Below the pieces are notes generated by a model that did no database searches, had not been told where the DNA came from, and saw only the letters and a list, made by a program, of their open reading frames with translations. A stretch of 17,061 bases of DNA, from the NCBI GenBank assembly GCA_902796525.1, contig CADBPB010000015.1:1-17061 (forward strand), read 5' to 3'. The stretch comes from an uncultured Erysipelotrichaceae bacterium (lineage in GTDB: Bacteria; Bacillota_I; Bacilli_A; Erysipelotrichales; Erysipelotrichaceae). Made by a program: the position numbers and the translations under genes. Shown here piece after piece: positions 1-6,502 of the stretch. Position 1 is the first letter of the stretch. The number at the start of each line of letters is the position of its first letter.

Positions 1-610
1 CATTGATTTCTTCGATGATCTCCGTTTTTTCGGTATCATCCATCTTTTCGACGATCCGATGACGGATCTGATTGCGCGTATAGTCCTCTGTCAGGTTCGA
101 TTCGTCGATTCCGTAAGGGATCCCTTTCTCCTGACAGTACCTCAGCAAAGTCTTCTTATCCGTTTCCAGTAGAGGCCGGATGACTCTCACCCCTTCGATG
201 ACCGTATCTTCCGCCAATCCGTAACAGTTTACGCCCAGTTTTTTCTCCTTCTGCATCAGATAGGTCTCGATCATGTCATCCCGGTGATGCGCCACCATGA
301 CCGCTTCCAGTTTCTTTTCATTACACAGCGATGCAAAAAAAGAGTATCTCGCTTTCCTGGCATAGGCCTGGAAATTGCCTTCGACTTCTTCCGGATAGAC
401 ATCCAGACGATGAAAAGGAATCCGATGATCCGCGCAGTACTGTCTGACTAGTCCTTCATCGCGATCGGCCGTGTCCCGCTTATGATAGTTCACATGCGCC
501 GCTTCCAGATAACAGCCTGTCTTTCCAAGCATATCCAAAAGCGCCATCGAATCCGGACCGCCCGATGCCGCTACCAGAAACCTTCCTTTGAAATCCTCAA
601 GTTCTGTCAT
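1..610 (-). CDS. tilS: tRNA(Ile)-lysidine synthase TilS, N-terminal part (cut by window edge)
   Basis: TilS uses ATP to attach lysine to C34 of the CAU-anticodon tRNA-Ile, so that it reads AUA instead of AUG. The 203 codons visible contain the PP-loop ATPase motif SGGPDS (residues 16-21), an RYSFF segment (88-92), the AHHRDDMIET segment (107-116) and a DESNLTEDYTRNQIRH-type stretch near the cut. All are hallmarks of the N-type ATP pyrophosphatase domain of TilS. The C-terminal tRNA-binding domains lie beyond base 1. The ATG at 610-608 overlaps the ychF stop codon in a TGATG arrangement and has no clear Shine-Dalgarno of its own, so translation is probably coupled to ychF. Bacillus places tilS beside hprT and ftsH; whether those follow here cannot be seen. 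The identification is firm. Confidence 0.95.
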   Translation of the reverse strand, partial: MTELEDFKGRFLVAASGGPDSMALLDMLGKTGCYLEAAHVNYHKRDTADRDEGLVRQYCADHRIPFHRLDVYPEEVEGNFQAYARKARYSFFASLCNEKKLEAVMVAHHRDDMIETYLMQKEKKLGVNCYGLAEDTVIEGVRVIRPLLETDKKTLLRYCQEKGIPYGIDESNLTEDYTRNQIRHRIVEKMDDTEKTEIIEEIN

Positions 611-1713
611 CAATTATTGAAACGGAAAAACATGATATCGCCGTCTTTCGGCTGATAGTCTTTGCCTTCCAGTCTGATCTTTCCCGCTTCTTTCAGTTTC
701 GCTTCGCTGCGATATTCCATGATATCGTCATAGGTATAGACTTCGGCTCTGATGAAGCCTTTCTCGAAGTCCGTATGAATGATTCCTGCGCATTTCGGCG
801 CGGTGTAGCCTTTCTTGAAGGTCCAGCCTCTGCATTCGTCTTTTCCCACCGTAAAGAAAGTTTCCAATCCCAGAGTCTTATATGCCTTGGCAATCAGTTC
901 ATCCAGACCGCTGCGCTTGATATCCAGTTCCTGAAGGAATTCTTCTTTTTCTTCCTTGGACAGATCGGAAAGCTCTTCTTCGATCTTCGCGCTGATCGGC
1001 ACGACCTGGGAGCCTTCCTTTTCCGCATATTCCTTGACGGCCAGATAGAACCTGTTGGTATCGGGCTCATTGATCTCATCTTCCTTGATATTGCAGACAT
1101 AGATGACCGGTTTGGCTGTCAGAAAATGAAACTGTTTCAGATATTCCGCTTCTTCATTATTGAACTGCAGCGAACGGATATTGACGTTTCTTCCTAAGGC
1201 ATCATGGACTTTCTTTAACAGTTCATATTCGAAGATCGCCTCTTTGTCTTTCGTATTGAGCGCTTTCTTCTCGACCTTGCTGATCCGGTTCTCGCAGGAT
1301 GCCATGTCTGCCATCTGCAGCTCATAGTTGATGATCTCGATATCATCGACCGGATCGATACGGTCATAGACATGGGTGATGCCGTTGTCTTCGAAACAGC
1401 GGACCACATGGCAGATCGCATCGACTTCCCTGATGTTCGCAAGGAACTTGTTTCCCAAGCCTTCGCCATTGGACGCCCCTTTGACCAGACCGGCGATATC
1501 GGTAAATTCAAACGTGGTAAAAATCGTTCGTTCCGGCTGGAACAGTTCGCTCAGATCGATCAGCCGCTGATCTTTGACTTCGACCACGCCGACATTCGGT
1601 TCGATGGTCGCAAAAGGATAGTTCGCGGCTTCTACTCTTGAATTGGTGATTGCGTTAAATAATGTGGATTTGCCTACATTAGGCAATCCGACGATGCCTG
1701 CAGTTAAACTCAT
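610..1713 (-). CDS. ychF: Redox-regulated ATPase YchF (Obg-like)
   Basis: This is a cytoplasmic TRAFAC-class P-loop ATPase of the Obg family. The family binds ribosomes and is linked to stress responses. It is 367 aa, the usual length (E. coli 363). Visible motifs are the G1 loop GLPNVGKS (9-16), the G3 motif DIAGLVKGAS (72-81), and a G4 motif of NxxE form (NIKE, 208-211) in place of NKxD; this is what gives YchF its preference for ATP. A central helical insertion follows, then a C-terminal TGS domain from about residue 282 to the end. The ATG at 1713-1711 has a GAGG Shine-Dalgarno 8 bases upstream. The stop overlaps the tilS start (TGATG), so the two form an operon. It diverges from the GNAT gene across only 49 bases. 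Confidence 0.97.
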   Translation of the reverse strand: MSLTAGIVGLPNVGKSTLFNAITNSRVEAANYPFATIEPNVGVVEVKDQRLIDLSELFQPERTIFTTFEFTDIAGLVKGASNGEGLGNKFLANIREVDAICHVVRCFEDNGITHVYDRIDPVDDIEIINYELQMADMASCENRISKVEKKALNTKDKEAIFEYELLKKVHDALGRNVNIRSLQFNNEEAEYLKQFHFLTAKPVIYVCNIKEDEINEPDTNRFYLAVKEYAEKEGSQVVPISAKIEEELSDLSKEEKEEFLQELDIKRSGLDELIAKAYKTLGLETFFTVGKDECRGWTFKKGYTAPKCAGIIHTDFEKGFIRAEVYTYDDIMEYRSEAKLKEAGKIRLEGKDYQPKDGDIMFFRFNN

Positions 1714-1730
1714 ATGAATACCTCATCAAT

Positions 1731-1739
1731 AGTTTATCA
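1731..1739 (-). promoter_or_regulatory. Putative extended -10 promoter for ychF-tilS
   Basis: On the minus strand TGA-TAAACT forms an extended -10 element (hexamer 1736-1731). Transcription would start near 1724 and give a leader of about 11 bases that begins at the ychF Shine-Dalgarno. No good -35 is seen 16-18 bases upstream. Its -35 region lies over the -10 of the divergent GNAT promoter. Confidence 0.4.
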
Positions 1740-1747
1740 TTAATAAA

Positions 1748-1756
1748 TGCTAAAAT
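1748..1756 (+). promoter_or_regulatory. Extended -10 promoter giving a leaderless GNAT mRNA
   Basis: TGC-TAAAAT is an extended -10 element with its hexamer at 1751-1756. Counting the hexamer as -12 to -7 puts +1 exactly at 1763, the A of the GNAT start codon. No convincing -35 is present, as often tolerated for extended -10 promoters. There is no Shine-Dalgarno between the hexamer and the ATG. Confidence 0.55.
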
Positions 1757-1762
1757 GTAGCT

Positions 1763-2248
1763 ATGGAACTGTTGCAGATAGATAAAAACAAAGCGGGCTT
1801 TCTTTCGGATTTCGCATCCGAAGTGTTTATCGATTATTACAACGACCTGATCGGCCATCAGCAGGCCGTTTATATGGCGGATCTGTTTCTCTCGCCCGAA
1901 GCGATCGCGGATCTGATAGATAAAGGCGCGGTATTCAAAGTGCTGATGGAGAAAGAAAGACCGGTCGGATTCACGGAATATGTCAAAGAAAAAGAACGTG
2001 TCTTTTTGTCGAAACTGTATGTCGCCAAAGAGGAAAGAGGCAAAGGACTGGGCAGGATCCTTTTTGAAGACTGCAGGCGTTACGCTCTGGACAACGGCAT
2101 CCGCAAGATCTATCTCACAGTAAACAAATACAATACCCCTTCCTATGAGATCTATCTCCATCTCGGTTTCAAAGTGACCGATGCGGTCGTCAACGACATC
2201 GGGCATGGCTATGTGATGGACGACTACATCATGGAACTCGAAGCATAA
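1763..2248 (+). CDS. GNAT family N-acetyltransferase
   Basis: This 161-aa cytoplasmic protein is predicted to transfer an acetyl group from acetyl-CoA to an amine. The substrate is unknown. The acetyl-CoA pyrophosphate-binding motif A is clear (LYVAKEERGKGLGR, about 84-97, with the R/QxxGxG signature RGKGLG). The motif B region VNKYNTPSYEIYLHLGF (about 120-136) carries the conserved Asn and Tyr. The N-terminal half resembles PaiA-like polyamine acetyltransferases in layout, but I would not assign a substrate. The start must be the ATG at 1763, because an in-frame TAA lies at 1751-1753 and no other start codon falls between them. No ribosome binding site precedes it, consistent with a leaderless transcript. 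It is the only plus-strand gene in the window, convergent with prmC and divergent from ychF. Confidence 0.88.
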   Translation: MELLQIDKNKAGFLSDFASEVFIDYYNDLIGHQQAVYMADLFLSPEAIADLIDKGAVFKVLMEKERPVGFTEYVKEKERVFLSKLYVAKEERGKGLGRILFEDCRRYALDNGIRKIYLTVNKYNTPSYEIYLHLGFKVTDAVVNDIGHGYVMDDYIMELEA

Positions 2249-2250
2249 GA

Positions 2251-2284
2251 AACAGAAAAGCCCCTGGCGAGGGCTTTATCTGTT
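2251..2284. terminator. Bidirectional terminator between GNAT gene and prmC
   Basis: A long stem-loop: AACAGA (2251-2256) pairs with TCTGTT (2279-2284), and AAAGCCC (2257-2263) pairs with GGGCTTT (2271-2277), with one bulged A and a 7-base loop. Read on the minus strand, the stem is followed by a T-rich tail (TTTTCTGTTTCTT), so it should end tdk-prfA-prmC transcripts. On the plus strand the tail is less T-rich, but it is the only strong hairpin just after the GNAT stop. Confidence 0.75.
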
Positions 2285-2350
2285 CTGCTTATAAATTGGA
2301 AGATTGTTAATGAAAAAATTATTACAATATATTTATATCATCGGCTTGTG

Positions 2351-2374
2351 AAAAATATGTGAAAGCATATTTTT
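2351..2374. terminator. Weak AT-rich hairpin at the prmC stop codon
   Basis: AAAAATATG (2351-2359) pairs with CATATTTTT (2366-2374) around a 6-base loop. It touches the prmC TAA (2376-2374). It is AT-only apart from one G-C pair, so it would be a weak terminator, in tandem with the GC-rich hairpin at 2251-2284. The 66 bases between the two hairpins are AT-rich and hold no gene I can support. Confidence 0.4.
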
Positions 2375-3222
2375 TATTTCAATTTTATCATCAGCATCCT
2401 GTCTTTTCCGTTGATGTCTTTGAATACCCGAATCATCGAACCGGGGAAAAACCGTTCCGCCAGCCGTGTGAGATTTTCTTTCTGGTCATAGCCGATCTCA
2501 AAAAACAGCATTCCCTGTTCCTTCATGATCCTGTAGGCATTCTCAAAGATCTCCCGATAGAAACGCAATCCGTCGTCTCCTCCGAACAGCGCCACATGCG
2601 GTTCGTAATCGTAGACCGACCGTTCGACCTCTTCATTCTGTTTGATATAAGGAGGATCGGAAACCAGGATATCGACTTTGATGCCATGCCCGATGTACGG
2701 TTCCAGCATCGATCCCTGATAGAACGAGATCTTGCAGTCATTCAGCAAGGCGTTCTCTTTTGCGACGCTCAAGGCTTCTTCCGAAATATCCGAAGCGTAG
2801 ACCCTGAGATGGTCTTCTTCTTTCTTTAGAGCGATCGCGATAGCACCTGAGCCCGTTCCTACATCGCAAAGATCGACATCACGTCCTGCACAGTATTCAT
2901 CATACTGTGAAAGGATCAGCGCAGTCAGCTCTTCCGTTTCCGGGCGGGGGATCAGTACCTTTTCATTCACGATCATCTTGTAGCCATAGAAATAGGTATA
3001 TCCTAATACATAATTCAACGGTTCGTCATTCAGCAGACGTCCGATCCCGTCATTGAATTTCTGCAGCACTTTTTCATCCGCTTCCTCATCGAGATCCAGA
3101 TACAGATTGATTCCATATTCGTTGCAAAGCTCAAAGACAAAAGCTTTCACCACTTCCGGTGAAAGACTCTTTTTCATAAAAAGATCGCGATACCGATGGA
3201 TCAGCTGGTTATAAGTTGCCAT
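2374..3222 (-). CDS. prmC: Peptide chain release factor N5-glutamine methyltransferase PrmC
   Basis: PrmC methylates the glutamine of the GGQ motif of RF1 and RF2 using S-adenosylmethionine, which speeds translation termination. With the start at 3222 (MATYNQ...) the protein is 282 aa, normal for the family. It has an N-terminal helical domain, RPETE (93-97), the SAM-binding loop GTGSGA (122-127), and the substrate motif as SDPPY (188-192). The usual form of that motif is SNPPY; here the codon is GAT, so Asn is replaced by Asp. The start overlaps the end of prfA by 14 bases. A longer reading frame to 3261 exists, but its extra 13 residues (MLCWRTKRKRNYS) look like prfA read in another frame. 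It is the last gene of tdk-prfA-prmC and lies directly after its own substrate gene. Confidence 0.95.
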   Translation of the reverse strand: MATYNQLIHRYRDLFMKKSLSPEVVKAFVFELCNEYGINLYLDLDEEADEKVLQKFNDGIGRLLNDEPLNYVLGYTYFYGYKMIVNEKVLIPRPETEELTALILSQYDEYCAGRDVDLCDVGTGSGAIAIALKKEEDHLRVYASDISEEALSVAKENALLNDCKISFYQGSMLEPYIGHGIKVDILVSDPPYIKQNEEVERSVYDYEPHVALFGGDDGLRFYREIFENAYRIMKEQGMLFFEIGYDQKENLTRLAERFFPGSMIRVFKDINGKDRMLMIKLK

Positions 3223-4285
3223 TGAGTAGTTTCTCTTTCGCTTCGTTCTCCAGCAAAGCATTGACGATATCGTCCAGTTTGCCTTCCATGATCCGATCCA
3301 GCTGGTTGATGGTCAGACCGATACGATGGTCGGAAACACGGTTCTGGGGATAGTTGTAGGTACGGATCTTTTCGGAACGGTCGCCTCTGCCGATCTTGGA
3401 AAGACGGATCGCACCTTCTTCTTCCAGTTTCTGCTGCTTATAGTAGTCGTAGACTCTGGCCTTGATGATACGCATCGCCGTTTCCTTGTTGGCGATCTGG
3501 TTCCGTCCATCCTGGCAGTTGACGGTAATACCGGTCGGTTTGTGAACGATACGTACGGCACTGTCGGTCTTATTGATGTGCTGGCCGCCTGCGCCGGATG
3601 CGCGGTGGGTCTCGATTTCCAGATCGGCTTCGTTGATTTCGACATCTTCATCCTCGACATCCGGAAAAACGATGACCGTTGCGGTAGAAGTATGCACTCT
3701 CCCCTGAGTCTCGGTCTTAGGAACACGCTGCACGCGATGGGCGCCTGATTCGAATTTGAAATGACGGTAGGCATCGTTGCCTTTGACCGCAAAGCTGATC
3801 AAAGCATAGCCTCCTGCTTCCGATTCCGAAGATTCCATGACTTCTACTTTGTAACCCAGACTGTCGGCATAGTAGGAATACATACGGAACAGATCGCCTG
3901 CGAAGATGTTCCCTTCATCTCCTCCGGCTGCGCCTCTGATTTCCACCAGGCAGTCGTAGGAATCTTCCGGGTCACGCGGAAGAAGCAGCTCCTCGATACG
4001 CTCGTCCAGTTTTTCCAGTTTCTCTCTGGCATCATTGACTTCCATTTCAGCCATCGAACGGATCTCTTCGTCTTCGTCCTTCAGCATCTCTTCGCCATCC
4101 GCAATGATCTGCTGATACTTCTTAAGATCCTGATAGGCATCATAAGCCGCTTTCAAAGAAGCCTGCTCCTTCGACAGTTTCGTATACTTCTTCACATCAG
4201 AAACGATCTCATCCTTCAGCATGAGCTCGTTGATTTCCTGAAAACGGTTTTCGATTTCCTGTAATTTTACGATCCTTGCATCCAT
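3209..4285 (-). CDS. prfA: Peptide chain release factor 1 (RF1)
   Basis: RF1 recognises UAA and UAG in the ribosomal A site and triggers release of the finished peptide. The protein is 358 aa, the family length. The stop-codon-reading tripeptide is PKT (189-191, within RVPKTET). The PxT form marks RF1, whereas RF2 has SPF. The GGQ motif that enters the peptidyl transferase centre is at 233-235 (SGAGGQHINKT). The N-terminal coiled region spans about 1-105. The ATG at 4285-4283 lies 2 bases after the tdk TGA with only a weak Shine-Dalgarno, so coupling to tdk is likely. It is followed by prmC, whose product methylates the GGQ glutamine. Confidence 0.98.
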   Translation of the reverse strand: MDARIVKLQEIENRFQEINELMLKDEIVSDVKKYTKLSKEQASLKAAYDAYQDLKKYQQIIADGEEMLKDEDEEIRSMAEMEVNDAREKLEKLDERIEELLLPRDPEDSYDCLVEIRGAAGGDEGNIFAGDLFRMYSYYADSLGYKVEVMESSESEAGGYALISFAVKGNDAYRHFKFESGAHRVQRVPKTETQGRVHTSTATVIVFPDVEDEDVEINEADLEIETHRASGAGGQHINKTDSAVRIVHKPTGITVNCQDGRNQIANKETAMRIIKARVYDYYKQQKLEEEGAIRLSKIGRGDRSEKIRTYNYPQNRVSDHRIGLTINQLDRIMEGKLDDIVNALLENEAKEKLLNGNL

Positions 4286-4287
4286 GA

Positions 4288-4887
4288 TCAGTTACCAAAC
4301 GTGATACGGGGTTTATCCGGGACTTCGTGGCAGTGGCGGCATCTTGCTTCATAGGATTCGGAAGCGCCTACCAGAATGATCGGGTCGTTATATGAGGCAG
4401 GCTTGCCATCGATGATCCTCTGGGTCCTGGTCGCAGGAGCGCCGCACTTGTTGCAGACGGCAGCGAGTTTGGTGACGAATTCCGCTTCCGTCATCAGCTG
4501 AGGCATCGGTCCGAACGGTTCGCCTCTGAAGTCGGTATCCAGGCCGGCAGCCATGACACGGATGCCGCGGTCCGCCAGTTCGTTGCAGACATCGCAGATC
4601 TCGTCATCAAAGAACTGAACCTCATCGATCGCTACGACCTGCGTCGTATCTTTGACCAGATCCAAAATCTCCGAAGCCTTGACGATCACATGCGATTCGA
4701 CCGAAGAACCCGCATGAGAAACGACCTTCGTATCCGAATAACGGTTATCGATCACCGGCTTGAAAACCATGATCTCTTTCTTCGCAAATTCCAGAACCTT
4801 GATCCTGCGGATCAGTTCTTCCGTTTTTCCTGCAAACATGCAGCCGCTGATCGTTTCGATCCAGCCGTCTTTATAACTCTGATACAT
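4288..4887 (-). CDS. tdk: Thymidine kinase
   Basis: A type II (TK1-like) thymidine kinase that phosphorylates salvaged thymidine to dTMP with ATP. The 199-aa sequence shows the P-loop GCMFAGKT (15-22), DEVQFF (88-93) with Glu89 as the expected catalytic base, and the lasso region near the C terminus. The structural zinc site is complete: Cys145 and Cys148 (CNKC), Cys183 and Cys186 (CRHC). The ATG at 4887-4885 has a strong AAGGGGTG Shine-Dalgarno about 5 bases upstream. It is the first gene of tdk-prfA-prmC, in the same relative order as in Bacillus. Confidence 0.97.
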   Translation of the reverse strand: MYQSYKDGWIETISGCMFAGKTEELIRRIKVLEFAKKEIMVFKPVIDNRYSDTKVVSHAGSSVESHVIVKASEILDLVKDTTQVVAIDEVQFFDDEICDVCNELADRGIRVMAAGLDTDFRGEPFGPMPQLMTEAEFVTKLAAVCNKCGAPATRTQRIIDGKPASYNDPIILVGASESYEARCRHCHEVPDKPRITFGN

Positions 4888-4906
4888 ATGTCACCCCTTC
4901 AAAATT

Positions 4907-4912
4907 ATTATA
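4907..4912 (-). promoter_or_regulatory. Putative -10 element for tdk-prfA-prmC
   Basis: A perfect TATAAT on the minus strand (4912-4907). It predicts a transcript starting near G4900 with a leader of about 13 bases that begins at the tdk Shine-Dalgarno. No recognisable -35 is seen; that position falls in the loop of the rpmE terminator. tdk may instead be reached by read-through from rpmE. Confidence 0.45.
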
Positions 4913-4917
4913 AACGA

Positions 4918-4943
4918 TAAAAATAGAGGTCTCGCCTCTATTT
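4918..4943 (-). terminator. rpmE terminator overlapping its stop codon
   Basis: On the minus strand AAATAGAGG (4943-4935), loop CGAGA (4934-4930), CCTCTATTT (4929-4921) form a 9-bp stem running into a TTTTTA tail. The rpmE TAG (4940-4938) is part of the 5' arm, so a terminating ribosome would cover the hairpin. Confidence 0.75.
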
Positions 4944-5156
4944 CTGATCATTCTTTAAGCCATACTTCTTATTGAATTTCTCGATCCTGCCCTGTGAAGC
5001 AGTGAATCTCTGTCTTCCCGTATAGAACGGATGACAGTTCGAGCAAGTATCGACCTTGATACCGTCTTTTGTCGTCGAACCGGTTTCAAATGTCGCACCG
5101 CATCCTGCACAGGTAACCGTGACCTTGTAGTAATTCGGATGTATACCTTTTTTCAT
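4938..5156 (-). CDS. rpmE: 50S ribosomal protein L31, zinc-binding form
   Basis: L31 bridges the two ribosomal subunits near the central protuberance. The 72-aa protein begins MKKGIHPNYY, the classic L31 start. It keeps two cysteine pairs, Cys16/Cys19 and Cys38/Cys41, making it the zinc-containing C+ paralogue and not the zinc-free form induced by Zur under zinc starvation. The ATG at 5156-5154 follows a strong AAGGAGG Shine-Dalgarno. The gene stands alone between its own promoter (5243-5215) and its own terminator (4943-4918), between murA and tdk. Bacillus has the same neighbours, with rho also nearby. Confidence 0.97.
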   Translation of the reverse strand: MKKGIHPNYYKVTVTCAGCGATFETGSTTKDGIKVDTCSNCHPFYTGRQRFTASQGRIEKFNKKYGLKNDQK

Positions 5157-5173
5157 CTTTTCCTCCTTCTGCC

Positions 5174-5195
5174 TTGGATATCTTTGTCAATCCAA
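5174..5195 (-). promoter_or_regulatory. Hairpin in the rpmE 5' leader
   Basis: The predicted leader of about 52 bases (5208-5157) holds the inverted repeat TTGGAT/ATCCAA (arms 5190-5195 and 5174-5179, 10-base loop) just upstream of the Shine-Dalgarno. Ribosomal leader families with small hairpins that bind L31 are known from several bacterial groups, so autoregulation is possible. The stem is only 6 bp. Confidence 0.35.
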
Positions 5196-5214
5196 AGAAA
5201 GTTAACGCCTATTT

Positions 5215-5243
5215 AATATAACATGAATCCGGCCTATATTCAA
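5215..5243 (-). promoter_or_regulatory. rpmE promoter, sigma-A type
   Basis: On the minus strand the -35 TTGAAT (5243-5238), a 17-base spacer, and the -10 TATATT (5220-5215) preceded by TGT, an extended -10. +1 is predicted near G5208. The -35 lies 4 bases after the murA stop codon. Confidence 0.8.
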
Positions 5244-5247
5244 GCAT

Positions 5248-6492
5248 TTATTCGATATCCGCGCCTAGTGCCTGAAGTTTGCTGACGATCGAGTCATAAC
5301 CGCGGTAGATGTGGTAGGCATTATGGATGTTGGTCTCTCCATCCGCCATCAGTCCCGCGATCACAAGAGCCGCTCCGCAACGCAGATCGGTCGCAAAGAT
5401 ATCGGCTCCATGCAGCGGCGTTCCGCCATGGATCGTCGAACTGCCGGTCTGATATTGGATGTCCGCGCCCATCTGATTCAGTTCGTTGCAATGCTTGAAA
5501 CGTTCCGCATAGATCGTTTCTTCGATATGAGAGGTACCGATCGCTTTGGTCATCAGGGATGTCAGCGGCTGCTGCAGATCGGTCGCAAAACCGGGGAACG
5601 GCTGGGTGATGACATCGACGGCTTTGAGATCGTCCGATTCCATGACCCGGATATAGTCCGGCCCCTGCATCAGTTTGACACCCATCTCTTCCAGCTTGGA
5701 AGTCAGTGCTTCGATATGCTGAGGAATGACATTCTTGATCGTCACATCTTCGCCGATCGCCGCTGCCGCGATGATGTAGGTTCCCGCCTCGATACGGTCC
5801 GGAATGATATCGTGGATGCAACCTTTCAGACGGAATACGCCATCGATGGTGATCTCCGAAGTACCTGCGCCTCTGATATGGGCGCCCATCTTATTCAGCA
5901 TGGAAGAAAGGTCGATGATCTCCGGCTCCTTGGCGGCATTCTCTATCGTCGTCCTGCCTTGGGCAAAACATGCCGCCAGCATGATATTGATGGTCGCACC
6001 TACCGAAGCGAAATCCAGATAGATATCCGTGCCTTTCAGTTCTTCCGCATCGATCTCGATGATGTTTCCCTCCTGCCGGATCGTCGCGCCCAGAGCTTCG
6101 AAGCCCTTGAGATGCAGATCGATCGGTCTCGGGCCCAGGTTGCATCCGCCCGGAGAATACATCTTCACATGCTTGAAACGTCCTAAAAGGGCTCCCATGA
6201 AATAATAAGAAGCTCTCAAGCGCATGACATCGTCATCCAGAAGATCGACATTGCAGATTTCGGTCGGATCGATGGTCAGTTCATCGCCATTGGCTCTGAC
6301 ATCGATATTAAGAAGTCCCAGCAGCTTCACCAGGACTTTGACATCTTCGATTTCCGGAACATCATACAGTTTTACGATCTCGCTGGCCAAGACGACCGAT
6401 GGCAAAATAGCTACTGCCGAATTCTTGCAGGAAGAAACAGTAACCTCGCCACGAAGTTTCTTATTGCCGCGGATCTTGATGATTTCATTCAT
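5248..6492 (-). CDS. murA: UDP-N-acetylglucosamine 1-carboxyvinyltransferase (MurA)
   Basis: MurA transfers enolpyruvate from PEP to UDP-GlcNAc, the committed cytoplasmic step of peptidoglycan synthesis and the fosfomycin target. It is 414 aa, the usual length. The catalytic cysteine is Cys117 in GGCNLGPRP, so the enzyme should be fosfomycin-sensitive by this criterion. The Lys23-Asn24 pair is kept, but in the context SSCKNSA, where most homologues have SGAKNAA. The C terminus has the YRGYD arginine loop. Firmicutes often carry two MurA paralogues; the place next to rpmE-tdk-prfA suggests the MurZ/MurAB-type locus, but the paralogue cannot be assigned here. The ATG at 6492-6490 lies 10 bases after the upstream gene with no clear Shine-Dalgarno, so coupling is likely. 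It ends the pgcA-trmR-unknown-unknown operon. Confidence 0.96.
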   Translation of the reverse strand: MNEIIKIRGNKKLRGEVTVSSCKNSAVAILPSVVLASEIVKLYDVPEIEDVKVLVKLLGLLNIDVRANGDELTIDPTEICNVDLLDDDVMRLRASYYFMGALLGRFKHVKMYSPGGCNLGPRPIDLHLKGFEALGATIRQEGNIIEIDAEELKGTDIYLDFASVGATINIMLAACFAQGRTTIENAAKEPEIIDLSSMLNKMGAHIRGAGTSEITIDGVFRLKGCIHDIIPDRIEAGTYIIAAAAIGEDVTIKNVIPQHIEALTSKLEEMGVKLMQGPDYIRVMESDDLKAVDVITQPFPGFATDLQQPLTSLMTKAIGTSHIEETIYAERFKHCNELNQMGADIQYQTGSSTIHGGTPLHGADIFATDLRCGAALVIAGLMADGETNIHNAYHIYRGYDSIVSKLQALGADIE

Positions 6493-6502
6493 AAAGGTCT
6501 TG

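Noticed and set aside
2304..2333. Possible plus-strand promoter TTGTTA-18-TATATT in the prmC-GNAT gap
   Set aside because: The gap is so AT-rich that promoter-like hexamers are expected; the resulting RNA would be only about 40 bases long.
2310..2351. Thirteen-codon plus-strand frame MKKLLQYIYIIGL between two hairpins, reminiscent of a tiny hydrophobic toxin
   Set aside because: Only a weak GGAAG precedes it, no promoter of good quality lies upstream, and such frames are expected by chance in an AT-rich convergent gap.
3223..3261. Longer PrmC start (MLCWRTKRKRNYS...)
   Set aside because: Those residues are prfA in another frame, and the ATG at 3222 gives a typical PrmC N terminus.
5311..6186. 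Plus-strand open frame of 291 codons opposite murA
   Set aside because: It is antisense to a clear murA with an intact catalytic motif, has an Arg/Asp/His-rich composition typical of shadow frames, and no ribosome binding site or recognisable domain.
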